DNA of 37,287 bases. Source: Streptomyces aurantiacus JA 4570. Its GTDB lineage: Bacteria > Actinomycetota > Actinomycetes > Streptomycetales > Streptomycetaceae. A program made the position numbers and the translations under genes. The notes under the pieces are model-generated. The model searched no databases. It worked only from the letters and a program-made list of their open reading frames with translations, and was not told the DNA's origin. Positions 30,624 through 37,287 of the stretch are shown one piece after another (the stretch's first letter is position 1; each line of letters starts with the position of its first letter). The DNA lies in NCBI RefSeq assembly GCF_000414115.1, contig NZ_AOPZ01000075.1, positions 1-37,287 on the forward strand, written 5' to 3'.

Positions 30624-32888
30624 ATGAACACCTCCGAGGTCGAACTCGCCATCGGCGGAATGACCTGTGCCTCCTGCTCGGCCCGCATCGAGAAGAAGCT
30701 GAACCGGATCGAGGGCGTGACCGCGTCGGTCAACCTCGCCACGGAGAAGGCCAAGGTGGCGTACGCGGACGGGGTCGAGGTCGGCCGACTCGTCGCCACG
30801 GTCGAGAGACTCGGCTACTCGGCGCACGAGATCGTCCCGCCCCCGCCGGACCCGGAGCCGGGCGAGGACGCCGCCGCGCGGCCCGTGACCACCGACCTCA
30901 CCGAGGCCGACCGGCTGCTGCAGCGGCTGCTCGTCTCCGCCGCCCTCGCGCTGCCCGTCGTCGTGCTCGCGATGGTGCCGTCGCTGCAGTTCGAGTACTG
31001 GCAGTGGCTGTCCCTGACACTGGCCGCGCCCGTCGTCGTCTGGGGCGGGCTGCCGTTCCACCGGGCGGCGGCCCTCAACGCCCGGCACGGCGCGGCGACC
31101 ATGGACACCCTCGTCTCCCTCGGCACGCTCGCCGCCTTCGGCTGGTCGGTGTGGGCGCTGTTCCTCGGCACGGCGGGCGAGCCGGGCATGCGGCACGGCT
31201 TCGAGTTCACGATCGCGCGCGGCGACAGCTCGTCGGCGCTCTACCTCGAAGTGGCCGCGGGCGTCGTCATGTTCATCCTGCTCGGCCGCTATCTGGAGGC
31301 CCGCTCCAAGCGGAAGGCGGGCGCGGCGCTGCGGGCGCTGCTCGTACTGGGCGCCAAGGACGTGTCCGTGCTCGGCCCGGACGGCACGGAGGTCCGGGTT
31401 CCGGTCGGGCGCCTCGCCGTCGGGGACCGCTTCGTGGTGCGCCCCGGGGAGACGGTCGGCACCGACGGCAGGGTCGTCGAGGGCACGTCCGCCGTCGACG
31501 TCTCCATGCTGACCGGCGAGTCCGTGCCCGCCGACGTCACCGTGGGCGACGCGGTGACCGGCGCGACCGTGAACGCGGGCGGCCGCCTGGTCGTCGAGGC
31601 GACCCGCGTCGGCGCCGACACCCAGCTCGCCCGGATGGCCCGGCTCGTCGAGGACGCGCAGAGCGGCAAGGCGGAGGTGCAGCGCCTCGCCGACCGCGTC
31701 GCCGCCGTGTTCGTACCGGTCGTCATCGCGCTCGCCGTGGCCACGCTCGGCTTCTGGCTGGGCAACGGCGTCGGCTCCGCCGCGGCGTTCACGGCCGCCG
31801 TCGCCGTACTGATCATCGCCTGCCCGTGCGCGCTCGGCCTCGCCACGCCCACCGCCCTGCTCGTCGGCACCGGCCGGGGCGCCCAGCTCGGCATCCTCAT
31901 CAAGGGCCCGGAGGTCCTGGAGTCCACCCGCCGCGTCGACACGGTCGTCCTCGACAAGACCGGCACCGTGACGACGGGACGCATGGCCCTTCAGGACGTG
32001 TACGCGGTCGACGGCGCCGGCGAGAAGGAGCTGCTGCGGCTCGCGGGCGCCCTGGAGCACGCGTCCGAGCATCCCGTCGCGCGGGCGGTGGCGGCGGGCG
32101 CGGCCCGGCGGCTCGGTCTCGACGCGGGCGCCCTGCCGGTGCCGCGGGACTTCGAGAACGTCCCCGGGCACGGGGTGCGCGGCACGGTGGACGGACACGT
32201 GGTGCTCGCCGGGCGGACCCGGCTGCTCGCGGAGGCGGGCGTCACCGGCCTCGACGACCTTGCCGCCGCACACCGGCGCGCCGAGGCGGCCGGCCGCACC
32301 GCCGTCCTCGTCGCCTGGGACGGCGCGGCGCGCGGGCTGCTCACGGTGGCCGACACGGTCAAGGACACCAGCCCCGAGGCGGTCCGCCGGCTGCGTGAAC
32401 TCGGCCTGTGTCCAGTGTTGTTGACCGGCGACAACAAGGCCGTCGCGGAGGCCGTCGCACGGGACGTCGGCATCGCGTCCGACGCCGTGTACGCCGAGGT
32501 GCTGCCGCAGGACAAGGCCGACGTGGTGCGCCGCCTCCAGGACGAGGGGCGGGTCGTGGCCATGGTGGGGGACGGCGTGAACGACGCGGCCGCCCTCGCG
32601 ACGGCCGACCTGGGGCTCGCCATGGGCACGGGCACGGACGCCGCGATCGAGGCGGGCGATCTCACCCTCGTCCGGGGGGACTTGCGGGTCGCCGCCGACG
32701 CGATCCGGCTCGCCCGCCGGACCCTCACCACCATCAAGGGCAACCTCTGCTGGGCCTTCGGCTACAACGTCGCCGCGCTGCCGCTCGCGGCGGCCGGACT
32801 GCTCAACCCGATGATCGCCGGAGCGGCCATGGCCTTCTCTTCCGTGTTCGTCGTCACCAACAGCCTCCGCTTGCGGTCTTTCACATAG
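30624..32888 (+). CDS. copA: Copper-exporting P1B-type ATPase
   Basis: The 754-residue product pumps Cu(I) out across the cytoplasmic membrane. In order it shows one N-terminal metal-binding domain with GMTCASC (12-18), transmembrane helices from about residue 100, the actuator loop SMLTGES, the membrane site CPC (400-402), the phosphorylation site DKTGT (Asp 444), the nucleotide-binding HP ([11 protein letters not shown]), [12 protein letters not shown], and the hinge GDGVND (649-654). The final helices carry [10 protein letters not shown] and [15 protein letters not shown], the Asn/Tyr and Met-Ser-Ser pattern of Cu(I)-specific P1B-1 pumps. It depends on the copZ promoter unless a weak one lies in the 99-bp gap; the ribosome site (AAAGAA) is poor. 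Confidence 0.96.
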   Translation: MNTSEVELAIGGMTCASCSARIEKKLNRIEGVTASVNLATEKAKVAYADGVEVGRLVATVERLGYSAHEIVPPPPDPEPGEDAAARPVTTDLTEADRLLQRLLVSAALALPVVVLAMVPSLQFEYWQWLSLTLAAPVVVWGGLPFHRAAALNARHGAATMDTLVSLGTLAAFGWSVWALFLGTAGEPGMRHGFEFTIARGDSSSALYLEVAAGVVMFILLGRYLEARSKRKAGAALRALLVLGAKDVSVLGPDGTEVRVPVGRLAVGDRFVVRPGETVGTDGRVVEGTSAVDVSMLTGESVPADVTVGDAVTGATVNAGGRLVVEATRVGADTQLARMARLVEDAQSGKAEVQRLADRVAAVFVPVVIALAVATLGFWLGNGVGSAAAFTAAVAVLIIACPCALGLATPTALLVGTGRGAQLGILIKGPEVLESTRRVDTVVLDKTGTVTTGRMALQDVYAVDGAGEKELLRLAGALEHASEHPVARAVAAGAARRLGLDAGALPVPRDFENVPGHGVRGTVDGHVVLAGRTRLLAEAGVTGLDDLAAAHRRAEAAGRTAVLVAWDGAARGLLTVADTVKDTSPEAVRRLRELGLCPVLLTGDNKAVAEAVARDVGIASDAVYAEVLPQDKADVVRRLQDEGRVVAMVGDGVNDAAALATADLGLAMGTGTDAAIEAGDLTLVRGDLRVAADAIRLARRTLTTIKGNLCWAFGYNVAALPLAAAGLLNPMIAGAAMAFSSVFVVTNSLRLRSFT

Positions 32889-32889
32889 C

Positions 32890-32918
32890 CCCGCGATCCT
32901 TCACACTGTCTTCGCGGG
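32890..32918 (+). terminator. Hairpin after copA
   Basis: CCCGCGA (32890-32896) and TCGCGGG (32912-32918) form a perfect 7-bp stem with a 15-nt loop just past the copA stop. It is a modest terminator candidate. Confidence 0.45.
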
Positions 32919-32989
32919 ACTCTCACCTCGAGGGAGAAATCCGCATAAGGACCCTCTTGTGCTTGTTCGATGGCATCTGCAAGAGACGT

Positions 32990-33285
32990 AGATCACAACG
33001 ATCACAACGTAACCATCGAGGGGGCTCGTGAGTCTAAGAGGGCGACATCAGAGGGGTCTTGGGGGACCCATCGGATGTCGGGGGACATCTTGGGGGATGT
33101 CCCGGGAATGCGTTGGCCGGGGCACGTGCACCGGGGAGCTTTGAGCGGCCCTCCCGATCTCGTACGCGTCCCGGCAGACCGCAACCACAGACTCCCGGCC
33201 GGATCCCGTGGGGGGAATCCGCACCGGGGCACAGGAAAACGCCCCGACCGTCGACCCGTGGGGGGATCGACGGCGGGGCGTTTTT
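32990..33285 (+). ncRNA. Candidate small RNA or structured leader between copA and citrate synthase
   Basis: The DNA from copA to gltA (32889-33452) has no convincing protein gene. Frames here use codons such as CTA and AGA, unlike neighbours; a GTG-started frame at 33028 gives only 38 residues. Structure is strong instead: GGGTC/GACCC (33054-33069) and GGGACATC/GATGTCCC (33082-33103) both have the loop TTGGGG. GATGTC/GACATC (33074-33089, GGGG loop) competes with the second stem. CGGAT/ATCCG (33200-33221) and the terminator both present CCCGTGGGGGG in or as the loop. A 9-bp tandem gatcacaac (32991-33008) precedes it. I recall an sRNA named scr2736 beside the S. coelicolor citrate synthase gene SCO2736; identity is unchecked. 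The 5' end is a guess. Confidence 0.45.
33236..33285 (+). terminator. Strong rho-independent terminator with U tract
   Basis: AAAACGCCCCG and CGGGGCGTTTTT plus CCGTCGA/TCGACGG form a long stem (about 33236-33254 with 33267-33285, one unpaired A). The loop contains CCCGTGGGGGG. It ends in five T, which is rare in this window, and a matching A run lies at the left, so it may work both ways. It is about 350 bp past copA, which suggests a separate transcript ends here. Confidence 0.88.
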
Positions 33286-33300
33286 CATACGCGGAGGATG

Positions 33301-33440
33301 GCGCCCCGTAAGGGGCGCGGGGAAGGGGCGCGGGGAACTGCGCGCTCAGCGCGCGAAAAGCCGCAGACGCATCTGCCGAGTTACCGAGCAGACGCTTCTG
33401 CGGCTTTGTTGTGGCTGGTCGCGCAGTTCCCCGCGCCCCT
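33301..33440. repeat. Nested inverted repeats at the 3' end of gltA
   Basis: A 21-bp perfect inverted repeat (33324-33344 with 33420-33440, the gcgcagttccccgcgcccc word) encloses a second hairpin, AAAGCCGCAGA/TCTGCGGCTTT (33357-33367 with 33397-33407). A third hairpin, GCGCCCC/GGGGCGC, lies at 33301-33318. The block starts 13 bp beyond the gltA stop and likely ends gltA transcripts. The outer arms are copies of the dispersed repeat in opposite orientation. Confidence 0.8.
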
Positions 33441-33452
33441 AGGCGGGCTGCC

Positions 33453-34751
33453 TCACCGGGACTCGACGGGGACGAAGTCGCGGATGACCTCGCCGGTGTA
33501 GATCTGGCGGGGGCGGCCGATGCGCGAACCCGGCTCCTTGATCATTTCGTGCCACTGGGCGATCCAGCCCGGAAGGCGGCCCAGGGCGAACAGGACCGTG
33601 AACATCTCGGTCGGGAAGCCCATCGCCCGGTAGATCAGACCGGTGTAGAAGTCCACGTTGGGGTACAGCTTGCGCTCGACGAAGTAGTCGTCGGCGAGCG
33701 CGTGCTCCTCCAGCTTCAGCGCGATGTCGAGCAGCTCGTCGGACTTGCCGAGCGCCGAGAGGACATCGTGCGCCGCCGCCTTGATGATCTTCGCCCGGGG
33801 GTCGAAGTTCTTGTAGACGCGGTGCCCGAAGCCCATGAGCTTCACGCCGTCTTCCTTGTTCTTCACCTTGCGGATGAAGGTGTCGACGTCGCCACCGGTC
33901 GCCTGGATGCCCTCGAGCATCTCCAGGACCGACTGGTTGGCGCCGCCGTGCAGCGGACCCCAGAGGGCCGAGATGCCCGCCGAGATCGAGGCGAACATGT
34001 TGGCCTGCGACGAGCCGACCAGGCGCACCGTGGACGTCGAACAGTTCTGCTCGTGGTCCGCGTGCAGGATGAGCAGCTTGTCGAGCGCGGAGACGACGAC
34101 CGGGTCCAGGTCGTACTCGGCGGCGGGCACCGAGAACGTCATGCGCAGGAAGTTCTCGACGTAGCCGAGGTCGTTGCGCGGGTAGACCACCGGGTGGCCG
34201 ACCGACTTCTTGTACGCGTACGCCGCGATCGTCGGAAGCTTGGCGAGCAGCCGGATCGTCGAGAGGTGACGCTGCTTCTCGTCGAACGGGTTGTGGCTGT
34301 CCTGGTAGAACGTCGACAGCGCGCTGACCACCGACGACAGCATCGCCATCGGGTGCGCGTCGCGCGGGAAGCCGTCGTAGAACCGCTTGACGTCCTCGTG
34401 CAGCAGGGTGTGCTGGGTGATCTCGTTCTTGAAGGTGGCGAGCTCGTCCACCTTCGGCAGCTCACCGTTGATCAGCAGATACGCCACCTCGGTGAAGGTG
34501 GAGCGCTCCGCGAGCTGCTCGATCGGGTAGCCGCGGTAGCGCAGGATGCCCTGCTCGCCGTCCAGGTAGGTGATGGCGGATTTATAAGCGGCGGTGTTCC
34601 CATAGCCGCTGTCCAGGGTCACCAGACCGGTCTGGGCGCGGAGCTTGCCGATATCGAAGCCCTTGTCGCCGACAGTGGACTCGATCACCGGGTAGGTGTA
34701 CTCGCCATCGCCGTACCGCAGTACTACAGCCTTGTTAGCGTTCTCGCTCAC
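33453..34751 (-). CDS. gltA: Type II citrate synthase
   Basis: The 432-residue product condenses acetyl-CoA with oxaloacetate at the entry of the citric acid cycle. It has the bacterial type II layout with the N-terminal beta-rich segment VVLRYGDGEYTYPVIESTVGDKGFDI, LDGEQGILRYRGYPIEQLAE, and active-site segments HADHEQNCSTSTVRLVGSS (His), WGPLHGGANQ (catalytic His), GFGHRVYKNFDPRA (citrate-binding His/Arg) and NVDFYTGLIYRAMGFPTEMFTVLFALGRLPGWIAQW (catalytic Asp and Phe). The GTG at 34751 is chosen because GAGGG lies 5 bases before it; longer frames add untypical residues. In S. coelicolor the gene is called citA, from memory. Nested hairpins follow the stop. Confidence 0.96.
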   Translation of the reverse strand: MSENANKAVVLRYGDGEYTYPVIESTVGDKGFDIGKLRAQTGLVTLDSGYGNTAAYKSAITYLDGEQGILRYRGYPIEQLAERSTFTEVAYLLINGELPKVDELATFKNEITQHTLLHEDVKRFYDGFPRDAHPMAMLSSVVSALSTFYQDSHNPFDEKQRHLSTIRLLAKLPTIAAYAYKKSVGHPVVYPRNDLGYVENFLRMTFSVPAAEYDLDPVVVSALDKLLILHADHEQNCSTSTVRLVGSSQANMFASISAGISALWGPLHGGANQSVLEMLEGIQATGGDVDTFIRKVKNKEDGVKLMGFGHRVYKNFDPRAKIIKAAAHDVLSALGKSDELLDIALKLEEHALADDYFVERKLYPNVDFYTGLIYRAMGFPTEMFTVLFALGRLPGWIAQWHEMIKEPGSRIGRPRQIYTGEVIRDFVPVESR

Positions 34752-34856
34752 GTCATCCCTCACCGACGTTGTGCCTCTTCTTCGAGGTGCCCTGACTGTC
34801 TCTACCATCCCCCATTTGGCCCTGGAGAGTGCACTCGGGGTCGACCATTGGGCCAA

Positions 34857-34879
34857 TTGGCGGCACTCAGTGCCGCCAA
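34857..34879. terminator. Hairpin between recD2 and gltA
   Basis: TTGGCGGCAC (34857-34866) and GTGCCGCCAA (34870-34879) form a perfect 10-bp stem with a TCA loop, about 100 bp past the recD2 stop and 105 bp before the gltA start. CCAATTGG (34853-34860) overlaps it. It could be the recD2 terminator or a gltA regulatory site. Confidence 0.5.
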
Positions 34880-34979
34880 CCTGCTCATCCTGCCCCCTTC
34901 GCCCCAGTTGCGAAAGTGCTGTGTGACCTTTCCGACTCGTTTGATCGATCAGCGGTCGGCGTCGCGTTGACGGCCGCCG

Positions 34980-37229
34980 TCAGCCGCCGCGGCGACCGGC
35001 GAGCCGGTGGTCCAGGGCCGTGCAGCGCCGGCCCGCGGAGACCGTACGCACCGCCTGTCCCAGAGCCTTGCGCGAACCGACGAGCACGACCAGTTTCTTC
35101 GCGCGTGTCACGGCCGTGTAGAGCAGATTCCGCTGCAGCATCATCCAGGCGCCGGTGGTGACCGGGATCACCACCGCTGGGTACTCACTTCCCTGTGAGC
35201 GGTGGATTGTCACGGCATAGGCGTGGGCCAGTTCGTCGAGTTCGTCGAAGTCGTACCCGACGTCCTCGTCCTCGTCGGTGCGGACGGTCAGGCGCTGCTC
35301 GTCGGCGTCCAGGGCGGTGACCACGCCGACCGTGCCGTTGAAGACGCCGTTGGCGCCCTTCTCGTAGTTGTTGCGGATCTGGGTGACCTTGTCGCCGACG
35401 CGGAAGACGCGGCCGCCGAAGCGCTTCTCGGGCAGGTCGGGGCGGCCGGGGGTGACGGCCTGCTGGAGGAGGCCGTTCAGGTGACCGGCGCCCGCCGGGC
35501 CCCGGTGCATGGGGGCGAGGACCTGCACGTCCCGGCGCGGGTCCAGGCCGAACTTCGCGGGCAGGCGGCGGGCGGCGACGTCGACGGTGAGGCGGCCCGC
35601 CTCCTCGGTGTCGTCCTCGACGAAGAGGAAGAAGTCGCTCAGGCCCTGGGTCAGGGGCGGCTGCCCGGAGTTGATGCGGTGGGCGTTGGTGACCACGCCG
35701 GACTGCTGTGCCTGGCGGAAGACCCGGGTCAGCCGGACCGCGGGGACCGGGCTGTCCTCGCTGAGCAGGTCACGCAGCACCTCGCCCGCGCCGACGCTCG
35801 GCAGCTGGTCCACATCGCCCACGAAGAGCAGGTGGGCGCCCGGCGGCACCGCCTTGACCAGCTTGTTGGCGAGGAGCAGGTCGAGCATGGACGCCTCGTC
35901 GACGACCACCAGGTCGGCGTCGAGGGGCCGGTCCTTGTCGTACGCCGCGTCGCCGCCGGGCTTCAGCTCCAGGAGGCGGTGGACGGTGGACGCCTCGGCG
36001 CCGGTGAGTTCGGCGAGGCGTTTGGCGGCGCGGCCCGTGGGCGCGGCGAGCAGCACCTTGGCCTTCTTGGCGCGAGCCAGCTCCACGATCGAGCGCACCG
36101 TGAAGGACTTTCCGCAGCCGGGCCCGCCGGTGAGGACGGCGACCTTGCTGGTCAGGGCGAGCTTGACCGCCTCCTCCTGCTCGGGCGCGAGCTCGGCCCC
36201 CGTGCGCCCCTTGAGCCAGCCGAGCGCCTTGTCCCAGGCGACGTCCCGGAAGCCCGGCATCCGGTCCTCGGGTGTCCGCAGCAGGCTCAGGAGGCGTCCG
36301 GACAGGGAGAGTTCCGCGCGGTGGAAGGGGATCAGATAGACGGCCGTGACGTCGTCGCCGCCGTCCGGACCGGGGACGGATTCACGGACCACGCCTTCCG
36401 GGTCCTCGGCCAGCTCGGCCAGGCAGTCGATGACCAGGCCCGTGTCGACCTGGAGGAGCTTGACCGCGTCGGCGATCAGGCGCTCCTCGGGCAGGAAGCA
36501 GTTGCCCTGGTCGGTGGACTGCGAAAGGGCGTACTGCAGACCGGCCTTGACGCGCTCCGGGCTGTCGTGCGGGATGCCGACGGACTGGGCGATGCGGTCG
36601 GCGGTGAGGAAGCCGATGCCCCAGACGTCGGCCGCGAGGCGGTAGGGCTGGTTCCGCACTATCGAGATCGACGCGTCCTCGTACTTCTTGTAGATCCGCA
36701 CGGCGATGGACGTGGAGACGCCGACGCCCTGGAGGAAGACCATCACTTCCTTGATGGCCTTCTGCTCCTCCCAGGCGGCGGCGATCTTCTTCGTGCGCTT
36801 CGGGCCGAGGCCGGGGACCTCGATGAGGCGCTTGGGCTCGGTCTCGATGACGTCGAGGGTGTCCACGCCGAAGTGCGTCGTGATGCGGTCGGCCATCACC
36901 GGGCCGATGCCCTTGATGAGGCCGGAGCCGAGATAGCGCCGGATGCCCTGGATCGTGGCCGGGAGCACCGTCGTGTAGTTCTCGACGGTGAACTGCTTGC
37001 CGTACTGCGCGTGGGAGCCCCAGCGGCCCTCCATCCGCAGGGACTCGCCGACCTGCGCGCCGAGCAGCGAGCCGACGACGGTGAGCAGGTCGCCGGCGCC
37101 GCGTCCGGTGTCCACCCGCGCGACCGTGTACCCGTTCTCCTCGTTGGCGTACGTGATGCGCTCCAGGACGCCCTCGACGACGGCCATACGGGGTGCGGGG
37201 ACGCTCCCCCGCTGTGGGGCACTTGACAT
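34980..37229 (-). CDS. recD2: RecD2-type ATP-dependent DNA helicase
   Basis: The 749-residue product is a superfamily 1B 5'-3' helicase of the RecD2/TraA type, found without RecBC. The N-terminal region (about 15-330) has an OB-like part (VEGVLERITYANEENGYTVARV) and helix-hairpin-helix motifs (GIGPVMADRI, VPGLGPKRTKKIA, VWGIGFLTADRIA). The motor has Walker A GGPGCGKSFT (Lys 374), APTGRAAKRL (motif Ia), VVVDEASMLD (Walker B), FVGDVDQLPSVGAGEVL (motif III), LTRVFRQ (motif IV), and YAVTIHRSQGSEYP plus LLYTAVTRAKKLV near the C-terminus. Its role would be in DNA repair or replication restart. The ATG at 37229 has little ribosome site; no better start is evident. Confidence 0.94.
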   Translation of the reverse strand: MSSAPQRGSVPAPRMAVVEGVLERITYANEENGYTVARVDTGRGAGDLLTVVGSLLGAQVGESLRMEGRWGSHAQYGKQFTVENYTTVLPATIQGIRRYLGSGLIKGIGPVMADRITTHFGVDTLDVIETEPKRLIEVPGLGPKRTKKIAAAWEEQKAIKEVMVFLQGVGVSTSIAVRIYKKYEDASISIVRNQPYRLAADVWGIGFLTADRIAQSVGIPHDSPERVKAGLQYALSQSTDQGNCFLPEERLIADAVKLLQVDTGLVIDCLAELAEDPEGVVRESVPGPDGGDDVTAVYLIPFHRAELSLSGRLLSLLRTPEDRMPGFRDVAWDKALGWLKGRTGAELAPEQEEAVKLALTSKVAVLTGGPGCGKSFTVRSIVELARAKKAKVLLAAPTGRAAKRLAELTGAEASTVHRLLELKPGGDAAYDKDRPLDADLVVVDEASMLDLLLANKLVKAVPPGAHLLFVGDVDQLPSVGAGEVLRDLLSEDSPVPAVRLTRVFRQAQQSGVVTNAHRINSGQPPLTQGLSDFFLFVEDDTEEAGRLTVDVAARRLPAKFGLDPRRDVQVLAPMHRGPAGAGHLNGLLQQAVTPGRPDLPEKRFGGRVFRVGDKVTQIRNNYEKGANGVFNGTVGVVTALDADEQRLTVRTDEDEDVGYDFDELDELAHAYAVTIHRSQGSEYPAVVIPVTTGAWMMLQRNLLYTAVTRAKKLVVLVGSRKALGQAVRTVSAGRRCTALDHRLAGRRGG

Positions 37230-37257
37230 AGCCCGACGCTACCGTCGCCCACTGACA

Positions 37258-37275
37258 GCGCCCCGTTAGGGGCGC
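37258..37275. repeat. Dispersed hairpin repeat upstream of recD2
   Basis: GCGCCCC (37258-37264) and GGGGCGC (37269-37275) form a perfect 7-bp stem with loop GTTA, flanked by ggggctg. It is another copy of the repeat seen at 14.0, 28.57 and 33.3 kb, here probably ending whatever gene lies beyond the window edge. Confidence 0.65.
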
Positions 37276-37287
37276 GGGGCTGTATCG

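Noticed and set aside
30207..32273. 688-codon minus-strand open frame across copZ and copA
   Set aside because: Shadow of the copper genes, created by codon bias; no recognisable domain.
32970..33311. 113-codon frame between copA and gltA, and a 38-codon GTG frame at 33028
   Set aside because: Neither shows codon bias like the neighbours, a ribosome site with sensible spacing, or a domain; the longer one runs through the terminator hairpin.

Overview
The window is chromosomal DNA from a high-GC actinomycete, almost certainly a Streptomyces. The base composition is extremely G+C rich with strong third-position bias, starts include GTG, and genes overlap as ATGA or GTGA. The gene sets (paired DUF3558 lipoproteins, resA-ccdA-resB-ccsB, copZ-copA under a CsoR-type site, the class II citrate synthase) are the ones expected in that genus. 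Identifications come from reading the sequence and from memory of the families; no search was run. No rRNA, tRNA, CRISPR array, intact insertion sequence or prophage was seen.

Layout. 1-5.9 kb: the 5' end of a DUF2637-like membrane protein, two adjacent DUF3558 lipoprotein genes, divergent rtcB (RNA ligase), a short-chain dehydrogenase coupled to a tiny membrane protein, a YnfA-type membrane protein and a small secreted protein. 5.9-11.1 kb: an acetyltransferase, a penicillin-fold serine hydrolase coupled to a frameshifted LysR gene, then a divergent LpqC-like esterase lipoprotein coupled to a class B penicillin-binding protein. This stretch carries four short perfect tandem duplications; one breaks lysR and one rebuilds a stop/start junction. 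11-20 kb: a conserved unknown gene, hemL with a histidine phosphatase gene, a Tat/lipobox NodB-fold lipoprotein, and the four-gene System II cytochrome c maturation cluster. HemL feeds tetrapyrrole synthesis, and ResA/CcdA/ResB/CcsB reduce and attach haem to apocytochromes outside the membrane, so haem supply and use lie together.

20-21.3 kb: an ECF sigma factor whose translationally coupled partner has been cut to 76 residues, followed by an unusually AT-rich palindromic gap. 21.3-28.5 kb: a myo-inositol catabolic operon (iolC, an aldolase-like gene, iolB, iolD, iolA) on the minus strand with a divergent IolE-like gene. 28.6-33 kb: an AraC-family regulator, a 66-residue HTH protein preceded by a repeat-and-palindrome array, and copZ-copA copper export with a strong hairpin between the two genes. 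33-33.45 kb: no convincing protein gene; instead a G-rich, hairpin-rich tract ending in an excellent rho-independent terminator, a candidate small RNA next to citrate synthase. 33.4-37.3 kb: gltA/citA and a RecD2-type helicase, both on the minus strand.

Most of the window is ordinary core genome. The points most worth pursuing are the candidate RNA at about 33.0-33.29 kb, the 17-bp duplication in lysR, the 23-bp duplication that creates an eight-codon relay ORF before the PBP gene, and the sigma factor that has lost its partner.
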